Positions 25,401-33,557 of a stretch of 64,000 bases of DNA are shown here, piece by piece (the stretch's first letter is position 1; every line of letters starts with the position of its first letter). The position numbers and the translations under genes are program-made. The stretch is from the NCBI RefSeq assembly GCF_900199405.1, contig NZ_LT963430.1, positions 496,001 to 560,000 on the forward strand, in the 5' to 3' direction. The stretch comes from Beduinella massiliensis. Lineage in GTDB: Bacteria; Bacillota; Clostridia; Christensenellales; Aristaeellaceae. The notes under the pieces are model-generated. The model did no database searches and had not been told where the DNA came from. It saw only the letters and a program-made list of their open reading frames with translations.

Positions 25401-27812
25401 ATGAGGAACGAGTGGACGTTGCACGAGGCGTCCATCTGGACGCCGGAGCGGGCGGACGCGCTGCTTGAGCGCGCCGCCCAGGTCCTGCAGGAGGAGATCG
25501 AGCGGCGGACGGGGCTGCGCCTGCCTCTGACGCACGAGGCCGCGGGGCCCGCGGTCATCCTGATCGCGACGCGCTCGGACGAGCTGCCGCTGCGGCTCCC
25601 CGCGGCCCCGGACGGGGAGCCGGGCCCCGAGGGCTACCGCCTGACGGTGAGCGCCTCGGAGGACGTGCGCGCCGCCGCCGTCGTCGGTGCGGACGCGCGC
25701 GGCGCGCTGTACGGGGTGGGCAGGCTGCTTCGCTGCCTGCGCTGGCGGCAGGGGGAGGCCTCGCTGCCCGAGGGGCTGAGCCTGACGCAGACGCCCGCGT
25801 TTTCGCTGCGCGGCCATCAGCTGGGCTACCGCGCCAAGACGAACGCCTACGACGCCTGGACGCCGGAGACCTACGACCGGTACATCCGCGAGCTGGCGCT
25901 TTTTGGCGCCAACGCGGTGGAACTGCTGCCCCCGCGGACGGACGACGACCCGAGCAGCCCGCTGATGCCGGTGGAGCCGATGGACATGATCGCCCGGCTT
26001 TCCGAGATCGCGCACGGCTACGGCATGGACGTGTGGGTCTGGTACCCGGACATGGCGGCGGACTACGCGGACCCGCAGACCGTGCAGGCGGAGCTTTCGG
26101 AGCGCCGCGAGGTCTTTGCGCGCATGCCGTATCTGGACCACCTGTTCATCCCCGGGGGCGACCCGGGCGACCTGGACCCCGGCCCCCTCTTCGCCTGGGC
26201 GAAGCGGGTGTCAGACGCGCTGCACGAGAGCCACCCGGAGGCAGACGTCTGGCTTTCGCCGCAGACGTTTACCCCCAGCAGGGGCTGGACGGACGCCTTT
26301 TACGCGCAGCTTGAGGCGGAGCCCGACTGGCTGGGCGGCGTGGTCTTCGGCCCCTGGGAAAAGGACCCCGCGGAGGTGCTCCGCGCGCGCACGCCCGCGC
26401 GCTACCCGCTGCGCAACTATCCCGACGTCGGGCACAGCTACCGCTGCCAGTTCCCGGTGCCCAAGTGGGACCTGCCACTGGCGCTGACGCTCGGGCGGGA
26501 GTGCATCAACCCCCGCCCGCTGGACGAAAAGCGCATCCACAACGCCTACTGCCGCTCCTTCACCGGCAGCATCGGCTATTCGGAGGGCATCAACGACGAC
26601 GTCAACAAGTTCGTCTGGCTCGACCAGGAGTGGAACCCGCAAACGCCGGTGATCGACACCCTGCGCGACTACGCGGGGCTGTTCATCGACTGGGCGCAGC
26701 GGGACGACATCGCCCAGGGGCTGCTCTCGCTGGAGCGGAACTTCCGCGGCCCGCTGGCGGTCAACGAAAACGTGGAAGTCTGCCTGATGCAGTGGCAGGA
26801 CATGGAGGGGCGGCTGTGCGCCTACGGGCGGGACAACTATCGCTTTGAGATGGCGCTGCTGCGCGCCTACTTCGACGCCTACCAGAAGGAGCGCTATCTG
26901 TACGAGGCGCACCTGGAAAAGCAGGCCGTGCAGGCGCTGCGCCGCTGCCGCGAGGCGGGCGCGTGCCGGGCGATGGACGAGGCGGAGGCCATCCTGAACC
27001 GGGCGAGGGAGGAGCGCGTGTGCCCCGAATACCGGGAGCGCATCGCGGCGCTGTGCGACGACCTCTTTGCGCACATCGGCATGCAGCTCACCGTCTCGCG
27101 CCACGGCGGGCAGCACTGGGTCCGCGGCGCGTTCGTGGAGTGCCTGGACATCCCGCTGAACGACTACCGCTTCCTGACGGCGCAGTTTGCGCGCATCCGC
27201 GCGGCGAAGAACCCGACGGAGATCCTCGCCAGCGCGAACCCCGCCGCGCCGGACGACAAGGCGGGCGTGCTCTTCGACGGCGACGAGGGCTACCGGGTGG
27301 AGCTGCTGCTCCGCCTGCTCAACCGGACGAACCCCGGCCCCGGCGGCTTTTACGACAACCTGGGGAGCTGGTCGAGCTGGCACCGGATCAAGGATCACGA
27401 CCGCTACGAGGAGGACCCCGGATTCCTGCACTCGGCCCTCAGCTCCTTCGTGATGCAGCCCCCGCACGACGAGATGGACGCCTACGACATGCCGCTCGCC
27501 TGGCAGCTCAACGCCTGCGCGATGTACATGACGCCGCTCACCGTCTGCTACGACGGCCTGGACGCGGACGCGGACTACCTGCTGCGCACGACCTACCTGG
27601 GCTACTTCGGCCAGCACGTGAAGCTCTGCGCGGGGGAGATCCCGGTGCACGATTACATCGTCACCGACCGCCAGATGCTGACGCTGGAATTCATGCTGCC
27701 CCGGGCGAGCTATCGGAGCGGAAACCTCGAGCTTACGTTCACCGCCCTGGACGGCGAGCGGGGCATCAGCGTCGCGGAGATCTGGATCGAAAAGCTGCCG
27801 AAGAGGCTTTGA
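25401..27812 (+). CDS. Putative glycoside hydrolase, third of three large paralogues
   Basis: The 803-residue protein is homologous over its full length to the two upstream (VGADARGALYGVGRLLRCLR, LRGHQLGYRAKTN, PPRTDDDPSS, IPGGDPGDLDPGPL, SEGINDDVNKFVWLDQ). It is the most divergent: GGDPGD replaces AGDPGE, and an insertion follows the conserved RHGGQHWVRGAF segment near residue 570. If the acidic residue of AGDPGE is catalytic, the Glu-to-Asp change here could alter specificity. No signal peptide. AAAGGAGAAG precedes the ATG, 26 bases after the iclR stop. Confidence 0.63.
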   Translation: MRNEWTLHEASIWTPERADALLERAAQVLQEEIERRTGLRLPLTHEAAGPAVILIATRSDELPLRLPAAPDGEPGPEGYRLTVSASEDVRAAAVVGADARGALYGVGRLLRCLRWRQGEASLPEGLSLTQTPAFSLRGHQLGYRAKTNAYDAWTPETYDRYIRELALFGANAVELLPPRTDDDPSSPLMPVEPMDMIARLSEIAHGYGMDVWVWYPDMAADYADPQTVQAELSERREVFARMPYLDHLFIPGGDPGDLDPGPLFAWAKRVSDALHESHPEADVWLSPQTFTPSRGWTDAFYAQLEAEPDWLGGVVFGPWEKDPAEVLRARTPARYPLRNYPDVGHSYRCQFPVPKWDLPLALTLGRECINPRPLDEKRIHNAYCRSFTGSIGYSEGINDDVNKFVWLDQEWNPQTPVIDTLRDYAGLFIDWAQRDDIAQGLLSLERNFRGPLAVNENVEVCLMQWQDMEGRLCAYGRDNYRFEMALLRAYFDAYQKERYLYEAHLEKQAVQALRRCREAGACRAMDEAEAILNRAREERVCPEYRERIAALCDDLFAHIGMQLTVSRHGGQHWVRGAFVECLDIPLNDYRFLTAQFARIRAAKNPTEILASANPAAPDDKAGVLFDGDEGYRVELLLRLLNRTNPGPGGFYDNLGSWSSWHRIKDHDRYEEDPGFLHSALSSFVMQPPHDEMDAYDMPLAWQLNACAMYMTPLTVCYDGLDADADYLLRTTYLGYFGQHVKLCAGEIPVHDYIVTDRQMLTLEFMLPRASYRSGNLELTFTALDGERGISVAEIWIEKLPKRL

Positions 27813-27965
27813 CGCGCGGGGACGGTTCGCGCAATCCGGCAAAAATCGAAACAAAAGCCGCAAGCGAGCTTATTGCCCGGCCGAAAAAAACGCAATAGAA
27901 TAAAGGAAGAGGAGCAGGGGCGGGGGAGGAATCCCCCGCCGCTGTGAACGGATGGAGGAATGCTT

Positions 27966-28937
27966 ATGGACAGGAGACCCAAGATTCTGGTGGTGGGGAG
28001 CCTGGTGATGGACCTGATCGTGAGCACGGGGCGCTTTCCGCAGAGCGGGGAGACGGTGCTGGGCCTCGATTATCACACGGCTTCCGGCGGCAAGGGCGCG
28101 AACCAGGCGGTGCAGGCGGCGCGCCTGGGCGCGGACGTGACGATGGTGGGCCGCGTGGGCGAAGACGATTTTGGGCGGAGCATGGTGAAGAGCGTGGGGG
28201 ACGCGGGGGTGAACACCTCGCGCATCCTCCGCACGCCGGACGCGTGCTCGGCCATCGGCAACGTGCAGCTGGAGGTGCAGGGGGGCAGGACGGCCAACCG
28301 CATCATCGTGGTGTCGGGCGCGAACATGAAGATCACGCCGCAGGACGTCGCGTTCCTGGAAGAGGAGATCGCGCGCTACGACATGGTGATCCTGCAATAC
28401 GAGATTCCCATGCAGATCGACGAGATCGTGGCCGCCTACGCGCACGCGAAGGGCGTGCCGGTGATGCTGAACACCGCGCCCTCCGCGCCGACGAGCGGGG
28501 AGCTGCTCGCCAACGTGACGTACATCTCGCCCAACGAGCACGAGGCGGAGGACCTGACCGGCATCGCGGTGCGGAGCGCGGAGGACGCAAAGCGCGCGGC
28601 GGACGCGCTGCTCGCGCGCGGCGTGGGCAACGTGCTCATCACGCGGGGCAGCGAGGGCGCGGTGCTCAAAAACGACCGCGAGTTCATCGTGAGCCCATGC
28701 GTGCGCTGCGAGGACGTGAAGGACCCGACGGCCGCGGGCGACAGCTTCGTGGGCGCGTTCTGCGTGGCGGTATGTTTGGGCGCGCCGCACGAGGAGGCGC
28801 TGCAGTTCGCGAACTGCACGGCGCACATCACGGTGTCGCGCCTCGGCGCGCAGCCGAGCCTGCCGACGCTCTCGGAGGTGGTCGCGCTGATGCGCGAAAA
28901 GGGATTCGACGCGGGGCGCTACGAAGCGCTCTGCTGA
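27966..28937 (+). CDS. Ribokinase-like PfkB-family sugar kinase
   Basis: This 323-residue cytosolic kinase has all ribokinase landmarks: GSLVMDLIV at the N-terminus, ASGGKGANQAVQAARLG for sugar binding, LNTAPSAP, ISPNEHEAEDLTG, and DPTAAGDSFVGAF with the catalytic base at D259. It should transfer the ATP gamma-phosphate to the terminal hydroxyl of a pentose or related sugar. A GGAGG site lies one base before an upstream in-frame ATG (27960) and 7 bases before the ATG at 27966, which I prefer. The isomerase gene that follows suggests the product is an aldose 5-phosphate. Confidence 0.85.
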   Translation: MDRRPKILVVGSLVMDLIVSTGRFPQSGETVLGLDYHTASGGKGANQAVQAARLGADVTMVGRVGEDDFGRSMVKSVGDAGVNTSRILRTPDACSAIGNVQLEVQGGRTANRIIVVSGANMKITPQDVAFLEEEIARYDMVILQYEIPMQIDEIVAAYAHAKGVPVMLNTAPSAPTSGELLANVTYISPNEHEAEDLTGIAVRSAEDAKRAADALLARGVGNVLITRGSEGAVLKNDREFIVSPCVRCEDVKDPTAAGDSFVGAFCVAVCLGAPHEEALQFANCTAHITVSRLGAQPSLPTLSEVVALMREKGFDAGRYEALC

Positions 28938-28983
28938 GCCCATGGGGCGAAGGGATCGCCCGACATAAGGAGGAACGACGAAC

Positions 28984-29580
28984 ATGACGGCACTGGAAAC
29001 GTTTATTGAAACCCAGCGCGCGGAGGTCGAGCGCACGCTCGCGAGCTTTGACGCGCACACGTTCGACGCGGCGGCGCAGATCATCTGGGACGCGCAGGCG
29101 GCGGGCAACCGCATCCACATCACGGGCATCGGCAAGCCCGCGCACGTGGCGGGCTACATGGCCTCCCTGATGTCCTCGACGGGCACGCCGACCTACTTCC
29201 TGCACGGCACCGAGGCGGTGCACGGCAGCTGCGGCCAGCTCGTCGCGGGGGACGTGGTGATCTGCATCTCCAACAGCGGCGAGACGGCGGAGCTGAAGGC
29301 GACGGCGATGGCGGTGCGCAACAACGGCTGCAAGGTGATCGCGGTCACGGGCAACGCGGACTCGTGGCTGGCGAAGTTCGCGGACGCGCACCTGCTGGCG
29401 CACGTGGAGAACGAGGGCGGCCCGCTGAACCGCGCGCCGCGCGCCTCGATCCTCTCGGAGACGCTGGTGCTGCAGGGGCTGTCCGTCGTGCTGCAGGACA
29501 AGCGCGCCATGACCCCGCAGGAATACGTGATGCGCCACCCCGGCGGCTCGCTGGGCAAGCTGCGCGAAGACGAAAAGTAA
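28984..29580 (+). CDS. SIS-domain sugar-phosphate isomerase (KdsD/KpsF-like, no CBS domains)
   Basis: The 198-residue protein is one SIS domain resembling the catalytic half of D-arabinose-5-phosphate isomerases: GIGKPAHVAGYMAS (compare GMGKSGHIGRKMA of KdsD), STGTPTYFLHGTEAVHGS, VICISNSGETAELKA and the terminal RHPGGSLGKL, which keeps the histidine of HPGGALG. The regulatory CBS pair of KdsD is absent. Family activity is interconversion of D-arabinose 5-phosphate and D-ribulose 5-phosphate. No KDO genes are near; instead a ribokinase-like gene precedes it, so a catabolic role is more likely. AAGGAGG precedes the ATG. Confidence 0.82.
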   Translation: MTALETFIETQRAEVERTLASFDAHTFDAAAQIIWDAQAAGNRIHITGIGKPAHVAGYMASLMSSTGTPTYFLHGTEAVHGSCGQLVAGDVVICISNSGETAELKATAMAVRNNGCKVIAVTGNADSWLAKFADAHLLAHVENEGGPLNRAPRASILSETLVLQGLSVVLQDKRAMTPQEYVMRHPGGSLGKLREDEK

Positions 29581-29589
29581 AGAGAAAGA

Positions 29590-29618
29590 GGGCCTGCCCG
29601 GCGACGCCGGGCAGGCCC
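29590..29618. terminator. Stem-loop between convergent genes
   Basis: GGGCCTGCCCGGC (29590-29602) and GCCGGGCAGGCCC (29606-29618) form a perfect 13-bp stem with a 3-base loop. There is no T tract, but its position between the SIS gene and the convergent GH116-like gene supports a terminator role. Confidence 0.65.
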
Positions 29619-29646
29619 TCGCTGTTATGCGGGATGGTTTTGCCGG

Positions 29647-32004
29647 TTAAAGCGGCGCGCCGCCGAGCACCTCCACCCGCTGGGAAAGCGCCCCATCCTC
29701 CCCGCGCGTCTGGTGCAGCACGCCCCAGCGGCTGCCGTCGGAGAAGAAGCAGTGGAAGTCGTCCTGGCAGACGCGGGGCGAGAACGTGAAGCCGCCCTCC
29801 GCGCGGGGGGTAAAACCGCTGAGCGCCGGGATCAGGCCCCAACTGGCGAGGGAACGCGCGTAGTGGTAGCCGCACTCGATTTCGCTGAAGGGATTGCGGC
29901 GGACGCCGTCGTAGCGGCGGCGCACGGCCCGCACGATCTCCAGGGCCTCGTCCACCATGCCCTCGCGGACGAGCAGCGTGGCGACCTGGTATTCGACGCC
30001 CGTCCAGACCTCGTCGGAATAGACGAAGGGGAAGTCCGGCTTGCCGCCGTCCGGCCAGGAGCAGAGCACGAGCCCGGGCTCGTCCGGCGCGACGTACAGG
30101 CGCTGTAAACACGCGCCGCGCGCGTCGCCGGTCAGGAAGTTGTGGCGGAAGATCGCCGCCGCGGCGCTTTGCAGGTGTTCCTCCGGCAGCAGGCCGCCAA
30201 GTCCGGTCAGGCAGGCCAGCGTCTGCCCCAGAAGCTGGTCCGACAGGCAGCCCCGGCCGAACTGGTAGGGGTGCGCGTTGGGCGCGGATTCGAGCTGCAC
30301 GTAGTATTCGCCCGTAAAGCATCGCTCGTCCAGCAGCTTCGAGCTGCGGACAAAGCGCTCGCGGTACGTCCCGGCGTCCTCCGGCAGGCCGAGGGCGCGC
30401 GCCATCTCCTCCATCGCGCGCAGCGCCGCGAGGTAGAACACGCCGCTGAGCGGGTTGACGCCGAAGAACTCGATGTCGTAGGTGTTGTGCTGGCGCGCTT
30501 CCAGCAGGCCGTCCCCGTCCGGATCCCAGGTGCGCTCCGCGTACGAAAGCGCGCGCTGCGCGGCGGGGTAGACCGCACGCAGGAACGCTTCGCCCCCGCC
30601 GAGCAGGTATTCGCGGTAGGCGCGGACGATGGTGCCGAGCTGGCCGTCGGCCGCGGCGTGCATGTCAAAGGGCGGGAGCCCGAAGCGCTGCTGCGTGCGG
30701 AACGACATCTTGCCGTCCGCGGCCGTCTCCACCAGAAACTCGTTGAGCCGCGCGGAGCGCTCCAGGCCGGGGAAGAGGAAGGCGGCGGCCTGCGCGTAAT
30801 TCCACACGTGCGTGCAGGTGCCGTGGCAGCTCCCCTCCTGCTCCAGACAGCCCTCCCAGGCCATGAAGGTGCCGTCCTCGCACCGCCAGCAGGTGTTGGA
30901 GCGCAGCACCGTCAGGTTGGCGGCGGCGGCCTCCACGACCTGCGGCGGCAGGGTGCTGCCGTAGAGCGCGTCCGAAAAGCGGCGGGAGGCGGCCTCCAGG
31001 CGCTCGGCATTTTGCAGCAGGCAGGCGCCCGCCTCCCAGGCGTCCGAGAAGCGCGTGGCGTAGTGGTTCTTCATCGTCCGGCCGGGGTTGTCCTGCGCAA
31101 ACCAGCCGCGCACGCGGTTGGGCACGTACCAGCTGAGGACGAACGTGAAGTCCGCGCTCCCGCCGGGCGCGATCTCGCGGCGTACGCCGACCGTGCCGAC
31201 CCGGCAGCCCGCGGGGCCGATGGCGCTTTGCGCGTCCGCGCCCTCCGCCTCCGCCTGCAGCTCTCCCCGGCAGAAGCTGTCCCAGAAGGAGGTGACGCCG
31301 TCCCACCAACCGCCGCGCCGCCAGGCGGGCAGGATGAGCGCATCCTCGCCGGGGGTCAGAATCGCGTTGTTGGCGTACGTCAGCGCGTCCGCCGGCACGG
31401 CCCTTCCGTCCATAAACAGGCCGCTGACGCCGCCGGCGCGGCGCGCCTCGCTGAACGTCTGACCGGAGGGAAGGTAGTTTTCCATGCAGTCAAAGCCCGT
31501 GTGGTTGTGGATGTCGGGCATGGAGCAGGCCACGAGCACGCGGGCGGGCGAGCCGGAGACGTTGCGCACGCGGAAGCGGAAGAGCGCGGCGGGAATGCCC
31601 GAGTCGTCCTCGCAGAGGGGAATCAGCGGGTTGAAGGCCGTGAGCGATACCTGAAGCGGCAGGGCGTCGTCCTCAAATTCGACGCGGGCGAACGGCACGT
31701 TGACCTGCATGGTGGACGCGGCGAAGCGCGGCAGCCCCATCACGCGGTGCGGATGGCAGCCGCGCGCGAGGTCGAAGTCCGGGGTCTGGGGCGCCTCGAG
31801 CACGCGCGTGTCCGCGTGGCCGGCCCATTCGCTGTGCATGGCAAAGAAGCTGTAGGGAAGCTTCTTGCCCTGCGAGGGACGGTTGAAGATCTCAAACTCC
31901 GTAAGCTGGCCGGATGCGTGCAGCGAGATGGTGCCGGTGCCGATTCCGCCCAGGGGATAGGAAGCGTGGGGCGCTGTGTTTGCGTAGATGGGCGAGGGAT
32001 TCAT
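29647..32004 (-). CDS. GH116-like glycosidase (beta-glucosidase/glucosylceramidase type)
   Basis: The 785-residue cytosolic enzyme has the N-terminal beta-sandwich of the GBA2/GH116 family (YPLGGIGTGTISLHASGQL and FEIFNRPSQGK near the start) and a C-terminal helical toroid (CTHVWNYAQAAAFLFPGLER, NTYDIEFFGVNPLSGVFYLA). The glutamate of FMAWEGCLEQ (about residue 380) and the aspartate of NTYD (about 506) sit where the nucleophile and acid/base of GH116 enzymes are expected. It hydrolyses beta-linked glucose or xylose in known relatives. AGGAGG precedes the ATG. It is divergent from a lacI-type gene, with a palindromic operator candidate between them. Confidence 0.85.
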   Translation of the reverse strand: MNPSPIYANTAPHASYPLGGIGTGTISLHASGQLTEFEIFNRPSQGKKLPYSFFAMHSEWAGHADTRVLEAPQTPDFDLARGCHPHRVMGLPRFAASTMQVNVPFARVEFEDDALPLQVSLTAFNPLIPLCEDDSGIPAALFRFRVRNVSGSPARVLVACSMPDIHNHTGFDCMENYLPSGQTFSEARRAGGVSGLFMDGRAVPADALTYANNAILTPGEDALILPAWRRGGWWDGVTSFWDSFCRGELQAEAEGADAQSAIGPAGCRVGTVGVRREIAPGGSADFTFVLSWYVPNRVRGWFAQDNPGRTMKNHYATRFSDAWEAGACLLQNAERLEAASRRFSDALYGSTLPPQVVEAAAANLTVLRSNTCWRCEDGTFMAWEGCLEQEGSCHGTCTHVWNYAQAAAFLFPGLERSARLNEFLVETAADGKMSFRTQQRFGLPPFDMHAAADGQLGTIVRAYREYLLGGGEAFLRAVYPAAQRALSYAERTWDPDGDGLLEARQHNTYDIEFFGVNPLSGVFYLAALRAMEEMARALGLPEDAGTYRERFVRSSKLLDERCFTGEYYVQLESAPNAHPYQFGRGCLSDQLLGQTLACLTGLGGLLPEEHLQSAAAAIFRHNFLTGDARGACLQRLYVAPDEPGLVLCSWPDGGKPDFPFVYSDEVWTGVEYQVATLLVREGMVDEALEIVRAVRRRYDGVRRNPFSEIECGYHYARSLASWGLIPALSGFTPRAEGGFTFSPRVCQDDFHCFFSDGSRWGVLHQTRGEDGALSQRVEVLGGAPL

Positions 32005-32046
32005 CGATGCGGCCTCCTTTGATCATGGCGCGTGCAGGTTATAGAA

Positions 32047-32061
32047 TCGATGTCATATCGA
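32047..32061. promoter_or_regulatory. Candidate LacI-family operator between the GH116-like and lacI genes
   Basis: TCGAT-GTCAT-ATCGA is a perfect palindrome. It adjoins a minus-strand TATAAC -10 candidate at 32038-32043 for the GH116-like gene. A similar sequence (ACGATCTCATATAGC) lies downstream of the promoter at 33296. Confidence 0.5.
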
Positions 32062-32110
32062 GCTGTTACTTGGAAGGATAACGGATATGGCTTATAAAGT
32101 CAAGTCGGTT

Positions 32111-32139
32111 TTGTTGTGTTTTCCTAAAATGTGTGATAA
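32111..32139 (+). promoter_or_regulatory. Candidate promoter of the lacI-type gene
   Basis: TTGTTG (32111-32116), 17 bases, TGATAA (32134-32139). Spacing is right but both boxes deviate from consensus. Confidence 0.4.
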
Positions 32140-32257
32140 GATGGGGGCAGGCGGAGAACGGATGCGCCCGTTCAGGGCGAAGATTGCAGAAAACTCCGCG
32201 GCGCCGCCGAAAAATATGAGATCGATATTATACGGCGCACATGAAGGGGAGAGACGG

Positions 32258-33262
32258 ATGGCAACGATCTATGAAATCGCGCAGGAGGTGGGCGTTTCGC
32301 CTTCGACGGTGGCGCGCGCGCTGAGCGGCAAGGGATATTGCAGCAAGGAAAGCTACGACAAGATCATGGAGGCGGCTCGGCGGATGCAATACGTGCCCTC
32401 GCACGCGGCCCGCACGCTCAAGAGCAAGCGGACGAGCAAAATTCTGTTCTGCATCCCCGATTTGTACAACCCCTTTTACTTCCGCATGATCAAGGGGGCC
32501 AGCGACGTGCTGGACGCGCACGACTACTTCCCCGTGCTCTGCCACACGCGCGGCGAACTCAAGAGCGAGCTGCAGATGCTCAGAAATTTGCAGGAGGGGT
32601 ATGGGGACGGCATGATCTTCGTCTCCTTTGACTTCAACCCCGAGAACATCGCCGCGGTCAACGGCTGCGGCATGCCCGTCGTGCTCACGAACAGCTATCA
32701 GTCGCCCCGCGGCAACGACCGGTTCGACTGCGTGTACATCGACACCTACGAGGGCGTGCGCATGGCCTGCGCGCACTTCATCCAAAAGGGGCACCGCCGC
32801 ATCGGCTACATCGGCGGCGACGCCTCGGTGCAGACCGGCCGGGAGCGCTTCGCGGGCTTCGTGAAGGCGATGGACGAGGGAGGCGTCGCGATCGACCAGG
32901 CCCTGCTCAAGGAAGGGGATTTCTCGCGCGAGAGCGGCGAGTCGGCCATGCGCGAGCTGCTCGCCGCGGGCGAGCGCCCCACGGCGGTCGTCGCCGCCAA
33001 CGACCTGATGGCGGTGGGCGCGCTGCGCGTGTGCCAGCGCGCGGGCGTGCGCGTGCCGGAGGAGGTCGCGCTGATCGGCATGGACAATTCCGACGTCGCC
33101 CTGTACACCACGCCGGAGCTTTCCTCCGTTCAGATGATGGAATACGACATCGGCCAGATCGCCGCGCAGCTGCTGATGGAGCGCATCTTCAAAAAGCGCG
33201 AGGAAAAGAAGACCGTGCGCCTGCAGCCCTCGCTCGCGCTGCGGGCCTCGAGCGGCGATTGA
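32258..33262 (+). CDS. LacI-family transcriptional regulator
   Basis: This 334-residue protein starts with the classical LacI DNA-binding region (MATIYEIAQEVGVSPSTVAR, then ALSGKG and the hinge helix SHAARTLKSKRTSK) followed by a periplasmic-binding-protein-like ligand domain (ILFCIPDLYNPFYFRMIKGA, HRRIGYIGGD, PEEVALIGMDNSDVALYTTP). The open frame extends 57 codons upstream, but the family N-terminus and GGGGAGAGACGG fix the ATG at 32258. It lies between the GH116-like gene and the operon at 33558 and probably represses both through the related palindromes at 32047 and 33337. Confidence 0.93.
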   Translation: MATIYEIAQEVGVSPSTVARALSGKGYCSKESYDKIMEAARRMQYVPSHAARTLKSKRTSKILFCIPDLYNPFYFRMIKGASDVLDAHDYFPVLCHTRGELKSELQMLRNLQEGYGDGMIFVSFDFNPENIAAVNGCGMPVVLTNSYQSPRGNDRFDCVYIDTYEGVRMACAHFIQKGHRRIGYIGGDASVQTGRERFAGFVKAMDEGGVAIDQALLKEGDFSRESGESAMRELLAAGERPTAVVAANDLMAVGALRVCQRAGVRVPEEVALIGMDNSDVALYTTPELSSVQMMEYDIGQIAAQLLMERIFKKREEKKTVRLQPSLALRASSGD

Positions 33263-33295
33263 CGGGGCATACTGTACCAAAATTGCAAAAACATA

Positions 33296-33324
33296 TTGAC
33301 ACTTCATCCAGCAAGGACTATACT
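33296..33324 (+). promoter_or_regulatory. Sigma-A promoter of the GH172/ABC operon
   Basis: TTGACA (33296-33301), 17 bases, TATACT (33319-33324). It leaves an untranslated leader of about 225 bases before the first gene of the operon. Confidence 0.82.
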
Positions 33325-33336
33325 GACAATGTGACA

Positions 33337-33351
33337 ACGATCTCATATAGC
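33337..33351 (+). promoter_or_regulatory. Candidate LacI-family operator at the operon start site
   Basis: ACGATCTCATATAGC matches the palindrome at 32047-32061 at 11 of 15 positions and lies about 12 bases downstream of the -10 box, a typical repressor position. Confidence 0.42.
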
Positions 33352-33557
33352 ATAATTGCCATATTTTCTGTCATGGTACATCTGGATTTACGGCACGGTT
33401 TTTGATTCGGACTGCATCTAAAGGATACTTTTTGTGACAGAGGCCCAAAAGAAAAAAAGCGCCTCAAATGTTCCTGCAAAGGAGCATTTATCAGCGCCAA
33501 AGGCTTATCACAAAAAGTATGACATCGATGCCATGAATTGGAAGGAGGGAAGACGGC

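Noticed and set aside
27960-27965. Upstream ATG as the start of the ribokinase-like gene
   Set aside because: The GGAGG site is only one base away; the in-frame ATG at 27966 has normal spacing and loses just two residues.
32087-32257. 57-codon N-terminal extension of the LacI-type regulator
   Set aside because: LacI proteins begin almost at the helix-turn-helix, and the ATG at 32258 has a ribosome site; the extension covers the candidate promoter.
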